64,000 nt of DNA from Bacteroidales bacterium. Lineage in GTDB: Bacteria; Bacteroidota; Bacteroidia; Bacteroidales; F082. Position numbers and translations under genes: made by a program. The first letter of the stretch is position 1. Each line of letters begins with the position of its first letter. The notes beneath the pieces are model-generated. The model saw only the letters and a list, made by a program, of their open reading frames with translations, did no database searches and had not been told where the DNA came from. Of this stretch, positions 34,343 to 43,319 are shown one piece after another. The stretch is from assembly GCA_030683155.1 (NCBI GenBank), contig JAUXMV010000099.1, positions 46,624 through 110,623 of the forward strand, given 5' to 3'.

Positions 34343-35116
34343 TCACCGGTTGTTTGTAATTGATGTTGCGATTCGCTTAACCCTTGAAGGAATAGATTTA
34401 ATCCTTTGATAATTTTCTCGAATAAAAATGATGCCTTGCAATACAAAAAGCGGGTGGTGTTCGAATTTTTCTTTCATGAATCTTTTTTTCTCTAGATTGA
34501 TTCTCTTTTTGTTTTCAGGTTTGGAGCTGATTCCTTGCATGTCGTATACGCTAATTATTTTGTCAATACAAGTAAAACTCTTTTTAAACCTGAACAATGC
34601 CTGCATCAGAAACTGCCAATCAGCAGTAATATCTCCATTTTCATTATAAAACCCAATCTGCTCAAATAAAGATCGCTTAATGAACATGGCCTGATGGTGA
34701 GCCCCATATTTCCAAATATTTGCGATGTCAATATTATAATTGAGTTTAATTTCATAGTTATCGTTGGTTACTAAATTTCCCAAGATCAAATCGCTTTCCA
34801 AATTTAGCGCGAAAACTTCAGATACGATATTATTATTTACAAGACAGTCGCCACTATTTAGAAATAAAAGATATTCACTTTTTGCTTTAATAATCCCCTT
34901 ATTCATGGCATTGTAAATGCCTTTGTCGGGTTCACTTACCCAATAAGTAATTCTGTCAGAAAACTCTTTAATCAACTCTACACCGCCATCTGTACTACCA
35001 CCATCCATTATAATGTACTCATAATCAGTAAATTTTTGACTAAACACACTATCCATCGTTTTTTGAAGGCCTTCTTTATTGTTAAGGTTGATGGTTATGA
35101 TGGAAAGCTTTTTCAT
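34343..35116 (-). CDS. Family 2 glycosyltransferase
   Basis: A 257-residue GT-A enzyme (WcaA-like): SIITINLNNKEGLQKTM, YIIMDGGSTDGG, then EPDKGIYNAMNKGI and LFLNSGDCLV, with the DxD replaced by the SGD pattern common in this subgroup. It overlaps both neighbours by four bases or fewer, so it is part of a tight three-gene unit of transferases. Confidence 0.88.
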   Translation of the reverse strand: MKKLSIITINLNNKEGLQKTMDSVFSQKFTDYEYIIMDGGSTDGGVELIKEFSDRITYWVSEPDKGIYNAMNKGIIKAKSEYLLFLNSGDCLVNNNIVSEVFALNLESDLILGNLVTNDNYEIKLNYNIDIANIWKYGAHHQAMFIKRSLFEQIGFYNENGDITADWQFLMQALFRFKKSFTCIDKIISVYDMQGISSKPENKKRINLEKKRFMKEKFEHHPLFVLQGIIFIRENYQRIKSIPSRVKRIATSITNNR

Positions 35117-36264
35117 TGGATAATTTTCTTATAAATATTCAGAGTTTCTTGTGCAGATTTTGACCATGAGAAGAAATCAAGTCTTTTATTTCCTTCCCTG
35201 ATTAATTCATTCCTTAAATTCTGTTCATCCAAAACTTTAGTAATTGCCGAAATTAGTTGATTTTTACTTTTGGGTTCAAAATAAATTGCTCCTTGTTTTG
35301 CTATCTCCGGAAAACAACTAGAATTGCTTAAAATTACAGGGCATTCACTATCAAATGCTTCAATTATTGGTATGCCAAAACCTTCATAATAAGAAGGAAA
35401 GACCATAGCCCGGGCTTTGTGGAATACTTCATAAAATTGGTCTTCATTGATAAATAAATGAATAAAACGATCTGTCAACTTCAATCCTTTTAATAGTTTT
35501 TGTTCTTCTTTATTGAAGCTACTACCTGTGCAGATAACATTTAAGTCTTTGCGCTCATCCAAAAGAGTTTTTATTGCATAAGCAAAGAAGGTGAAATTCT
35601 TATAATTCAAACGCTCACCAACATATAAGAGATAGTTTGAAGGTAGATATAATGTATTAGAAATTCGTTTTTGAATCGAACTACCATGATAAACAACGGA
35701 TATCTTTTCTTCCCTAATATTTAAAATGTCAATAATATCCATTTTTGTTCTTTCTGAGACGGCTATAATATGAGATGCTTTGGATGCTAAGTTTGCTTTC
35801 TTAAGTATTGTATCGGTATCCTTTAACATTTCGGGATATAATTCATGAATCATATCATGGATTGTCAAAACAAAAGGCTTTTTACCTATAAAATCCAAAA
35901 AATAATCATCGTAATAAGTTGGATGAAATATATCGAAATCCTGTTTCTTCAATAATTCGATGGATAGATTTTTATTAAAAACAGATGGATCAATAACTTT
36001 AAATGGATTCAATCTACTGACAAAATTGAAGACTAATAACTTTCCTAAAAACTCAACCCCCGGAAGAAATCTCTCTATCGGATACTTAAGTTCTTCAATT
36101 TTGGAACCTTTTATAAGGTTCTTAATGTATTCATTGTTGGAGTATTTTATTGAGATATCTGCCTCAATTTCTTTAGGCAAATTGGATATGATTTGAGAAA
36201 AGTATCTTGATATTCCACCATATTTCTGAGCTGTAAATATTTGATGATCGTAAAGTATTTTCAT
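35113..36264 (-). CDS. Family 4 glycosyltransferase (mannosyltransferase-like)
   Basis: A 383-residue GT-B protein. The N-terminus ILYDHQIFTAQKYGGISRYF and HDMIHELYPE, the linker YLLYVGERLNYKNF and the donor site VFPSYYEGFGIPIIEAFDSECPVI are those of family 4 mannosyl/rhamnosyltransferases. It is first in the unit of three overlapping transferase genes. GDP-mannose made by manC in this locus could be its donor; this is inference. Confidence 0.87.
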   Translation of the reverse strand: MKILYDHQIFTAQKYGGISRYFSQIISNLPKEIEADISIKYSNNEYIKNLIKGSKIEELKYPIERFLPGVEFLGKLLVFNFVSRLNPFKVIDPSVFNKNLSIELLKKQDFDIFHPTYYDDYFLDFIGKKPFVLTIHDMIHELYPEMLKDTDTILKKANLASKASHIIAVSERTKMDIIDILNIREEKISVVYHGSSIQKRISNTLYLPSNYLLYVGERLNYKNFTFFAYAIKTLLDERKDLNVICTGSSFNKEEQKLLKGLKLTDRFIHLFINEDQFYEVFHKARAMVFPSYYEGFGIPIIEAFDSECPVILSNSSCFPEIAKQGAIYFEPKSKNQLISAITKVLDEQNLRNELIREGNKRLDFFSWSKSAQETLNIYKKIIQ

Positions 36265-36747
36265 TTCTTATTGCATTCTTTTCTTATTTTTGAAATATAT
36301 TTTACTATTTTTGACGGTTGCGAATTTATTTTGGTAAATAATTTTTAAGGGATAGTGAAATTGATGAGGACGTTTATTAAAAAGTATATTCCGAATAGTT
36401 TACTTAAGATTAGACAAAGGATGCTTACTAAACTACCAGAAAAGGAATTCAAGAGTCTATCGTTGAAAGATACATTTGAGAGTGTATACAATAATTCAAT
36501 CTGGGGTACTTCAAGCAATCAAGACGATTCGTTTTGCTCCGGTGTTGGATCTCATGATCCAAATGTGACATCCGTTTATTTGAAATCAATTGAACATTTT
36601 CTAAATTCATTTGAGAAGAAGTTAAATGTTGTGGATTTAGGTTGTGGCGATTTTTCAATCGGGTCAAGAGTTAGGCAATATTGCAATGATTATTTAGCTT
36701 GTGATATAGTTGAATCGCTAATTCATAGAAATACAGAAAAATTTCAG

Positions 36748-36756
36748 AGTTTAAAT
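36748..36756. repeat. 9-bp target site duplication, left
   Basis: AGTTTAAAT, repeated exactly at 38066-38074. Confidence 0.85.
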
Positions 36757-38065
36757 TATTAGTGATGCGTTAACTTTTCAATATCCTTTGTAATCATTTG
36801 ATAATAAATATAATATAAGCGTTCTTTGATTTTTTGATTTGAATTGAGATGTAGTTTTACGCCAATAAACGTAGAACTATGAATTCTGGTAAGTATGTCT
36901 TTGCTCAGCTGTTACAGGTTATCAACAGGTATGAGTTTGAAAAGTGTGTAGCTCGCTACAATGGAAACCATCGGGTTCGAGAGTTAAACTGTTGGAACCA
37001 ATTTGTTCAACTCTTTTTCGGTCAACTTACTGCACGCAACTCGCTGCGCGATATTTGTGTCTGCCTGAAAGCACACCGGAAAAAGCTTTATCACCTGGGT
37101 ATTAAGCAGAATGTCAATCAATCGACCCTTTCGAGGGCAAATGAGAAACGAGACTGGAGGATCTTCGCTGACTTTGGCGAGACCCTTATAAAATTGGTCA
37201 GACCTCTTTATTCTAAAATCTCAATACCTAATGTCGACATTGACAATGATGTTTTTGCTCTAGACTCAACGACCATATCCCTGAGTATTAGGCTATTCAC
37301 TTGGGCGAAAGGTAAATACTCCAGAGGAGCAATAAAGGTTCACACCTTGCTTGACTTGAGAGGTAGTATTCCAACCTTTATTTTCATTACCGATGGTAAG
37401 TACCATGACAGCAATATACTTGATGAAATAGTACCCGTATCAGGAGCGATATACCTGATGGATAAGGCGTACATCGATTTTGTTGCTCTGTATCGAATGC
37501 ACAAAGCCGATTCATTCTTTGTCACCCGGGCGAAAGTAACTTTGGATTATGTTGTAGTAGAGGAAAACTTCAACCTTGATGAAAACACCGGCCTCAGAAG
37601 CGACAAGACTATCAATCTTGCGGGACCAAAATCCAAACGAATATATCCGGAGTTGCTCAGGTTGGTGGAATACTACGATGATGAAAAAGAGGTCGAGCTT
37701 GTCTTTCTGACCAACAACTTCGAGGCATCGGCACTTGAGATTGCTCGATTGTACCGCAACCGCTGGCAAATCGAGTTATTTTTCAAGTGGATAAAACAAA
37801 ACCTGACTATTAAAAAGCTCTGGGGGCACTCAGAAAATGCAGTAAACCTCCACGTATGGGTGGCCATATGCACCTATCTGACAGTTGCATACCTCAAGCA
37901 CATGCTCCGAAGTCCTTTGTCAATTTATGAGATTATCCAGATATTGGGTATCTCAGCTTTTGATAAAACCCATATAAAAGAACTGCTTACAGAGACTCAA
38001 TCAAACCAAAATGTCAAAGAACAATATCAATTTTTTGATTTCTAAATTTTAACGCATCAGCACTA
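36757..38065 (+). mobile_element. IS4-family insertion sequence, 1309 bp
   Basis: Bounded by 17-base imperfect inverted repeats (14 of 17 match; inner part TGATGCGTTAA at 36763-36773 and TTAACGCATCA at 38049-38059) and by direct 9-base duplications AGTTTAAAT. It carries one intact transposase gene, so it may still be active. Confidence 0.9.
36879..38045 (+). CDS. IS4-family transposase (DDE)
   Basis: A 388-residue transposase with an N-terminal DUF4372-like region and a DDE_Tnp_1 catalytic core. The triad is Asp129 (LDSTT), Asp195 (MDKAY) and Glu299, the last in the IS4 signature Y-x2-R-x3-E-x6-K (Tyr292, Arg295, Glu299, Lys306). Full length, no frameshift. Confidence 0.95.
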   Translation: MNSGKYVFAQLLQVINRYEFEKCVARYNGNHRVRELNCWNQFVQLFFGQLTARNSLRDICVCLKAHRKKLYHLGIKQNVNQSTLSRANEKRDWRIFADFGETLIKLVRPLYSKISIPNVDIDNDVFALDSTTISLSIRLFTWAKGKYSRGAIKVHTLLDLRGSIPTFIFITDGKYHDSNILDEIVPVSGAIYLMDKAYIDFVALYRMHKADSFFVTRAKVTLDYVVVEENFNLDENTGLRSDKTINLAGPKSKRIYPELLRLVEYYDDEKEVELVFLTNNFEASALEIARLYRNRWQIELFFKWIKQNLTIKKLWGHSENAVNLHVWVAICTYLTVAYLKHMLRSPLSIYEIIQILGISAFDKTHIKELLTETQSNQNVKEQYQFFDF

Positions 38066-38074
38066 AGTTTAAAT
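38066..38074. repeat. 9-bp target site duplication, right
   Basis: AGTTTAAAT, the partner of 36748-36756. Confidence 0.85.
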
Positions 38075-38473
38075 GTTGATTTTTGATGTCTGGATATTAC
38101 CGTCGACAATTTGCCATCAGGAGATGTTGTTTTTATAAGACAAGTTTTCCAACATTTATCAAACAAACAAATTATTAAGGTTCTAAAAAAAATAAGTGGA
38201 AAATATGAGTACTTGGTTTTAACCGAACATTTACCATCAAATAAAAATTTTGTCCCGAACTTAAATAAACCAGCAGGACCAAATATCAGAATTGGACTGG
38301 GCGAAAACGTTAGTGGGATCGTTTTGACTGAACGTCCTTTTAACTTTAAAATAAAGACCAAAAGGTTCTTTGTGAAGTGTATTCTGAAGATGGTACCATC
38401 CAGACTATTTTATACACTTTATTATAACTTAAAATTAGTTTTCAAACCACAAGTGTCTATTACTAAATGTTAA

Positions 38474-38927
38474 ATTTCCCAAGCCTTAGCAAAGTATTGT
38501 TATTGGGTCTTTCGACTTCGAGTCATATTGCTGTATTTCAATATATTATAATCAACTTATCCATATACACTAATCAATGAGAAACAAAATTCTGTCTGTT
38601 TTGGAACTTTCACAACAAAACTATATTCAAAAGTGCGACAAGGTTTTTAGAATAAATGATTTTGATTTTGAGGCAGATATGATTTATTTTAACATTAATT
38701 AATAGACGCCAGTGTTTTCAAACTACTTTAAGAAACCATAAAGGAAGTTTAACAGATGGCAGATGACAAACCCTGAAGCGCGATGATGAGAAGTTTGCTC
38801 AAGTCGTTTTTGATTCAAAATTTTGAATTACATAAATATTCGAAAGTTAAATAATCGATAATCAATTAGGGTATTCATAGTCTTAAATAAATAAAACCGA
38901 TTCTGTAAAGTCCAATAAGATTGATTT
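38474..38927. other. Intergenic, possible gene remnant
   Basis: 454 bases between the broken methyltransferase and the next leftward gene. A 41-codon rightward frame (38577-38702, starting MRNKILSVLELSQQNY) is present but matches nothing I know and may be the remains of a transferase. No repeat or promoter consensus was recognised. Confidence 0.35.
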
Positions 38928-39725
38928 TTAAACTGATTTAGCTTTTATGTGATCTGTCCATGTCTTGCTAATCAATTTACGTTTCATTAATTTGTCTAAG
39001 ATGAACAAAAACCTTTTAGAAATCAGCATTTGCCATATATATTTATTTAACTTCTTTGATGTAAATAAATGTAAATTAGTCCCATTTGAATATATGTTCA
39101 AGTCAAACTTATCAGCAATAAAATTTAGAGTCCTAAGATTATAAAATGAAATATGTTGTCCGTGATCCAGAGCATAATACCACCAATTTTCTGGAGATGG
39201 CATCGGTTCAGGATAAAGTTCAGTTGTAAAAAGAATATTTGAGGATATTTTTAACATCTTTTCAATTTCTATTATTGGATTTTCAAGATGCTCAAACGTT
39301 TCGAAACAAGTAAGTAATTCAATGGACTCATTTGAAAACTCGAATCCTTTTGATAACAAATTTGTGGTAAAAATATCATCCCAAAGGAAATTAAATCCAA
39401 TATCACGCATTAATCTGACATATAAACCATAACCTCCACCATAATCCAAATATGTTCCTTCATGATCAAATAAGTAGAATAAGACACGGCTAGTAATCTT
39501 AGATAGATAAATATTTCTTTCAACGAGGCCCGTGTCTGATATATTTATTGGCTCTTTGTATGCTTCTTCAAGCCAGAATGGTTTTTCCGTGAACAAATAT
39601 TTGCAATTTGTGCATTGAAAGTAAGATATCTCATATTTTTTCAAAATGGTTGAATTGAAAACATAATTTGCCTCTTGATCACAAATTTTGCAGGATAAAG
39701 TTCGATGGAAGCTTGTTTTTATCAT
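38928..39725 (-). CDS. Class I SAM-dependent methyltransferase
   Basis: A 265-residue methyltransferase. An N-terminal zinc-knuckle-like part (CKICDQ ... CTNCKYLF) precedes the SAM-binding motif YLDYGGGYGLYVRLM and the post-motif ELLTCFETFEHLENP, as in sugar C- or O-methyltransferases of O-antigen loci. It overlaps the next transferase gene upstream by four bases. Substrate unknown. Confidence 0.85.
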   Translation of the reverse strand: MIKTSFHRTLSCKICDQEANYVFNSTILKKYEISYFQCTNCKYLFTEKPFWLEEAYKEPINISDTGLVERNIYLSKITSRVLFYLFDHEGTYLDYGGGYGLYVRLMRDIGFNFLWDDIFTTNLLSKGFEFSNESIELLTCFETFEHLENPIIEIEKMLKISSNILFTTELYPEPMPSPENWWYYALDHGQHISFYNLRTLNFIADKFDLNIYSNGTNLHLFTSKKLNKYIWQMLISKRFLFILDKLMKRKLISKTWTDHIKAKSV

Positions 39726-40678
39726 AAGAAAGATCGGTTTATTAATTTTGAAACATTAGATACATATGGCAGTTTTAACATAAAATACTTAATTCTCATA
39801 AAAATAATTACGGTGAAATAAGGTTTTCCTATATATTTTTTGAAGAAAAATTGATCAGCTTTTCTGTTAATTTCAATAAAAGGTGGATGGGAAATTGGTA
39901 ATATGTTGTCAGTCATTAGATTTGCAACAGAACTATTTTCTGTTGTATGAGTTGCTCCAGATCCAAATCCAATATTGCTGACCAAATTGACATTTGGAAT
40001 TACCGAAACTCCATTTTGTTTCCAAATGGCAAAGTTTACTTGATAATCCCATGTATCAATCTTTGTCTGTTTCATTTTTAAAAAAAGATCTTTCCAATAT
40101 TTTAGCTCTTCATTTTTACTGAAATGACGTTTAAGTGTCTGATCAAAATCAATTTCTGAGAAATCTTCAAGTGTAAAACTATAATTATTCCATACTCTTT
40201 TCCACGTGGCCCATCCCCACACGTGACTATATTTAGAGAAATAATATGAATAATTTCCTCTCTTTTTTCCTACTTGAAAATTATCGCCACCTATGAACAT
40301 TACTTCGTTTGAATATCTGTAGTGCTCCAGCATAATAGTGCAGTATGAGAAAAATTCAGGGTGTGGCAAGCAATCATCTTCAAGAATGATACCCTCTTCA
40401 ACGTTTTCAAAAAACCAAGCGATAGCTGAACTCACTGCCTTGCCGCAACCTAAATTTTTTTCTCTGAATAACGTTTTAACTTCGCAAGGCCAATCAATAT
40501 TCTCAATAACGATTTTTCGGGTTTCTTCACATTTTTCAAATTCTCCGGTTTTGTTATCGCGTGGTCCATCGGCTGCAACATAAAGAAATTTGGGCTCTTG
40601 AGCTTTGATTGTTTGAAAAACCCGCGCTGTTGTGTCAGGTCTATTAAAAACCAAAAAGAGTATTGGAGTTTTAAACAT
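39722..40678 (-). CDS. GT-A-type glycosyltransferase (HlpA-like family), copy 2
   Basis: A 318-residue paralogue of the gene at 33408, sharing ILFLVFNRPDTT, YVAADGPRD, FREKNLGCGKAVSSAIAWFF, ILEDDCLPHPEFF and YSYYFSKYSHVWGWATW. Two such genes in one locus suggest two different linkages or an old duplication. It forms an overlapping pair with the methyltransferase downstream. Confidence 0.82.
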   Translation of the reverse strand: MFKTPILFLVFNRPDTTARVFQTIKAQEPKFLYVAADGPRDNKTGEFEKCEETRKIVIENIDWPCEVKTLFREKNLGCGKAVSSAIAWFFENVEEGIILEDDCLPHPEFFSYCTIMLEHYRYSNEVMFIGGDNFQVGKKRGNYSYYFSKYSHVWGWATWKRVWNNYSFTLEDFSEIDFDQTLKRHFSKNEELKYWKDLFLKMKQTKIDTWDYQVNFAIWKQNGVSVIPNVNLVSNIGFGSGATHTTENSSVANLMTDNILPISHPPFIEINRKADQFFFKKYIGKPYFTVIIFMRIKYFMLKLPYVSNVSKLINRSFL

Positions 40679-40689
40679 ATAGTATTTTA

Positions 40690-41412
40690 TTAGTTTACAT
40701 TCTCAAAGAAAACAGTATTATATGTTTTCCCAAAGAATCTATATCCACTATCTTGCATGAATTTGTAATTATCCGATTTTAGGAAATTTTCAATGTCAAA
40801 TTTTTGAAATTCGAGCAGTATAACCTGAGGTCTATACTTCTCCCAATTGTTTGACTTTATTACTTCAAAGTCCAATCCTTCAACATCAATTGACAAAAAA
40901 CTAATTTTTTGACTGAAAAGCATATATTCGTCAAGTACAGATTCAAGTGATCTAGTTCTAATCTCAAATTTTTCAATTAATTTGTGATTTGAGTTGATAT
41001 ACTCTTTTGCTAAATCTTTTGAAAATGTGTTCAGTGCAGGTTCATCAAAAATATGAAATGTAAGTGTTTTGTTACTATCAGAAATAGCAACTTCCAAATT
41101 TATATCTAATTTCCTTTCCTTAAAAAACAGTTTCATACTTCCAGGTGTTGCGTCAATGTTTATCCCTCTCCAACCCTGTTTGTAGAAATACATGGTATTT
41201 GAAAATCTTTTTGGATGATGGGCACCAACATCAATGTAAAAACCATTAGATTGATTTTCAAATATTCTTGCTAATATCATATCCTCACCCTCTTGAGAGT
41301 ATGATAAGCTGGCAAATTGCAACAAGTCCTCTCTGACTATGCTGATTATTTGCTTCGGTATTATACTTAGAATTATTTTTATTATAATTCTTTTAAATTT
41401 AATTATTAACAT
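40690..41412 (-). CDS. FkbM-family methyltransferase
   Basis: A 240-residue enzyme with the FkbM fold: SYSQEGEDMILARIF, FYIDVGAHHPKRFSNT, GWRGINIDATPG and FLSIDVEGLDFEVI. FkbM members O-methylate sugars, including terminal caps that stop chain extension in ABC-exported O-antigens. It overlaps the start of the transcript after wzt by 14 bases, and the nearby Wzt has a glycan-binding domain, so a chain-capping role is a fair guess. Confidence 0.88.
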   Translation of the reverse strand: MLIIKFKRIIIKIILSIIPKQIISIVREDLLQFASLSYSQEGEDMILARIFENQSNGFYIDVGAHHPKRFSNTMYFYKQGWRGINIDATPGSMKLFFKERKLDINLEVAISDSNKTLTFHIFDEPALNTFSKDLAKEYINSNHKLIEKFEIRTRSLESVLDEYMLFSQKISFLSIDVEGLDFEVIKSNNWEKYRPQVILLEFQKFDIENFLKSDNYKFMQDSGYRFFGKTYNTVFFENVN

Positions 41413-42691
41413 TTGACCATTCTCCTCTAATTAATATTGCTCCTGAACCACTATGTGTAATATTCGTGTTAAAATAAAAATTTCCATTTTCAACATCAAT
41501 ATAACTAATTAAATCTTTTGGATAATCTATTTCAACCCCGCCTCTTATCACTCTTAAGCCAATAAAATATCTGCCTTGTAAAAATGGAAATGATTTTATT
41601 AGACATTTAATTGATCCCTTACAATCTCTAATTTCAAATAAATCGTTTGAATAGTCACTGTATAAAATTGATAATGTATCTCTACTATTATTATGAATTG
41701 AAAAACCAAGACTGATATTATCTATTGAAAAATCGACTTTTTTTTCATAGCTAAAAACAAACTGAATATCCTCTCCAGATAATATTCTACTAATAATTAA
41801 TCCATTAGTATTCTCAACATGAAATCCAGTTATTATTAGATCACCATTTCCAGCTCTCGGAATATGTGTTAAATCTGCATCTACCATTTTTTGGTCTAAA
41901 TCAAAAAGATAAGTTTCAATACATTTTTCGACTGATCCTTTGACTATAATCTCGCCATTCCCTAACACGAGACCGCTATTGCATAAAGATCTCACCGCCC
42001 CCATATTGTGACTCACAAAAAGCACAGTCCTCCCCTCTCCTTTGCTAACATCCTGCATTTTCCCGATAGCCTTTTTCTGGAATTCAGCATCACCAACAGC
42101 GAGCACTTCATCAACTACTAAAATTTCCGGTTCAAGATGGGCGGCAATGGCAAAGCCTAAACGTACCGTCATTCCACTTGAGTAACGTTTAACCGGTGTG
42201 TCAATATAGCGTTCAATACCCGCAAAGTCAACAATTTCATCTAGTTTGCGAGAAATTTCGCTTCGTGTCATCCCCATGATGGTGCCGTTCATATAAATAT
42301 TTTCACGACCTGTCATTTCAGGATGAAAACCGGTTCCAACTTCTAAAAGTGAGGCTATGCGGCCTTTGTAAGTTATCTTTCCTGTTGTTGGCTTTGTAAC
42401 CCGCGAAAGAATCTTTAATAAAGTCGATTTTCCAGCTCCATTCTTTCCAATAATACCGAGTACCTCTCCTTTTTTTACTTCAAGGTTGATATCACGCAAC
42501 GCCCAAACATAATCTGAAGTGCCTTTTGTGTCACGCTGATTGGTTTCTCCAATTTTCAGAAAGGGGTCCTCTTTACCAAGGATTTTCATTCTCCACCAGC
42601 GATTTAGGTCGTGCGAAAGGGTGCCAGTACCTATAACGCCAAGTCGGTATTGTTTGCTGAGGTTTTCTATTTTGATGGCTATGTTACTCAT
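41399..42691 (-). CDS. wzt: O-polysaccharide ABC exporter ATPase with glycan-binding domain
   Basis: A 430-residue ATP-binding subunit. The N-terminal ATPase has Walker A GKNGAGKST (82-90), signature YSSGMTVRLGFAIA and Walker B ILVVDEVLAVGD. The last 160 residues form a Wzt-C beta-sandwich that in other systems recognises the capped end of the O-antigen. Its partner is the permease at 43320. The open frame continues upstream to 42832, but only through an 8-mer repeat (protein repeat STIPQFHN), so the ATG at 42691 is taken. An IVP cassette separates it from wzm. Confidence 0.92.
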   Translation of the reverse strand: MSNIAIKIENLSKQYRLGVIGTGTLSHDLNRWWRMKILGKEDPFLKIGETNQRDTKGTSDYVWALRDINLEVKKGEVLGIIGKNGAGKSTLLKILSRVTKPTTGKITYKGRIASLLEVGTGFHPEMTGRENIYMNGTIMGMTRSEISRKLDEIVDFAGIERYIDTPVKRYSSGMTVRLGFAIAAHLEPEILVVDEVLAVGDAEFQKKAIGKMQDVSKGEGRTVLFVSHNMGAVRSLCNSGLVLGNGEIIVKGSVEKCIETYLFDLDQKMVDADLTHIPRAGNGDLIITGFHVENTNGLIISRILSGEDIQFVFSYEKKVDFSIDNISLGFSIHNNSRDTLSILYSDYSNDLFEIRDCKGSIKCLIKSFPFLQGRYFIGLRVIRGGVEIDYPKDLISYIDVENGNFYFNTNITHSGSGAILIRGEWSNVNN

Positions 42692-42696
42692 TTTTT

Positions 42697-42836
42697 GTGT
42701 AATCGTGTAATCGTGTAATCGTGGAATCGTGTAATTGTGGAATTGTGGAATCGTGGAACTGTGGAACTGTGGAATCGTGGAATTGTGGAACTGTGGAATC
42801 GTGGAATCGTGGAATCGGTTCCACGATTCCACGATT
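42697..42836. repeat. 8-mer tandem array with inverted end, left of IVP cassette 2
   Basis: Fifteen contiguous copies of GTGKAAYY (42697-42816), then a reverse-complement stretch GGTTCCACGATTCCACGATT that folds back on the last units. It starts six bases from the wzt start codon on one side and meets the TAA stop of the IVP gene on the other. Confidence 0.95.
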
Positions 42837-43197
42837 AACTGTTCCTTTGTTTATTTCTTAATGCATTGATTTTGTTTGCTACTCTATCTATCTGCTCCCG
42901 GAAAACCAAGTATTCATCCGCGCTAATATATCCCAGCTCAAGAGCGATGATGATGAGGTTCAATACTTCCATTAAACTGGCATAAGCCATTGTTGAGAAG
43001 TTTGCCTGATCTTTCGAAGTACTTCTTGAACTGCCTTCGGAAATATTGGCTGAAACCGAAACTGCTGCCCGCTGTAGTTGCGAAGTAAGCCCGTACATCT
43101 CTTGCTTTGGAAACTTTTTACTTACCCTGTATGTCATTACGACCAAGTCCTTGGCGTCCTGCCAGACGGTTAGTTTTTCGAAATAATACTGATACAT
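42835..43197 (-). CDS. Four-helix-bundle protein (IVP/S23 family), copy 2
   Basis: A 120-residue relative of the gene at 21552, sharing the family core (YGLTSQLQRAAVSVSANISEGSSR, then FSTMAYASLMEVLNLIIIALELGYIS). Function unknown; the family is known from 23S rRNA intervening sequences and resembles the retroelement accessory protein Avd. Here it sits alone between wzm and wzt, which are normally adjacent, with 8-base repeats on both sides; the stop codon belongs to the repeat edge. Confidence 0.92.
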   Translation of the reverse strand: MYQYYFEKLTVWQDAKDLVVMTYRVSKKFPKQEMYGLTSQLQRAAVSVSANISEGSSRSTSKDQANFSTMAYASLMEVLNLIIIALELGYISADEYLVFREQIDRVANKINALRNKQRNS

Positions 43198-43210
43198 GAA
43201 TGTTAGTTTG

Positions 43211-43317
43211 CTGTTTAATCGGTTAATTGTCTAACTGTCTAATCGTCTAATCGTGGAATCGTCTAATCGGTTCCACAGTTCCCCGATTCCACGATTGGAC
43301 AATTCCGCGATTCCGCA
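43211..43317. repeat. 8-mer tandem array with inverted half, right of IVP cassette 2
   Basis: About six units of GTCTAATC/GTGGAATC type (43211-43268) followed by about six units in reverse complement (43269-43316), forming a long imperfect hairpin. The units match those of the array on the left side of the gene. It ends three bases before the wzm stop. Confidence 0.9.
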
Positions 43318-43319
43318 TT

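Larger units (their letters stand above)
36364..38473 (+). pseudogene. SAM-dependent methyltransferase split by an IS element
   Basis: The 5' part (36364 to 36756; GTG alternative at 36355) codes for VVDLGCGDFSIGSRV (motif I) and LACDIVESLI. The 3' part (from 38075) continues with CLDITVDNLPSGDVVFIRQVFQHL, the matching end of a class I methyltransferase. Joining the parts across one copy of the 9-base target duplication restores the frame, except for an extra TGA at 38084-38086 where CGA Arg would fit. The gene is therefore dead twice. It is divergent from the transferase unit at 36264. Confidence 0.85.

Noticed and set aside
42692..42832. N-terminal extension of Wzt (47 residues, STIPQFHN repeats)
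   Set aside because: It is only the translated 8-mer array; Wzt homologues begin close to MSNIAIKIENLSKQY at 42691.
42697..43317. Possible CRISPR array, because of many regularly spaced repeats
   Set aside because: Units are 8 bases with no unique spacers, part of them inverted, and no cas genes are near. They are tandem/foldback repeats.
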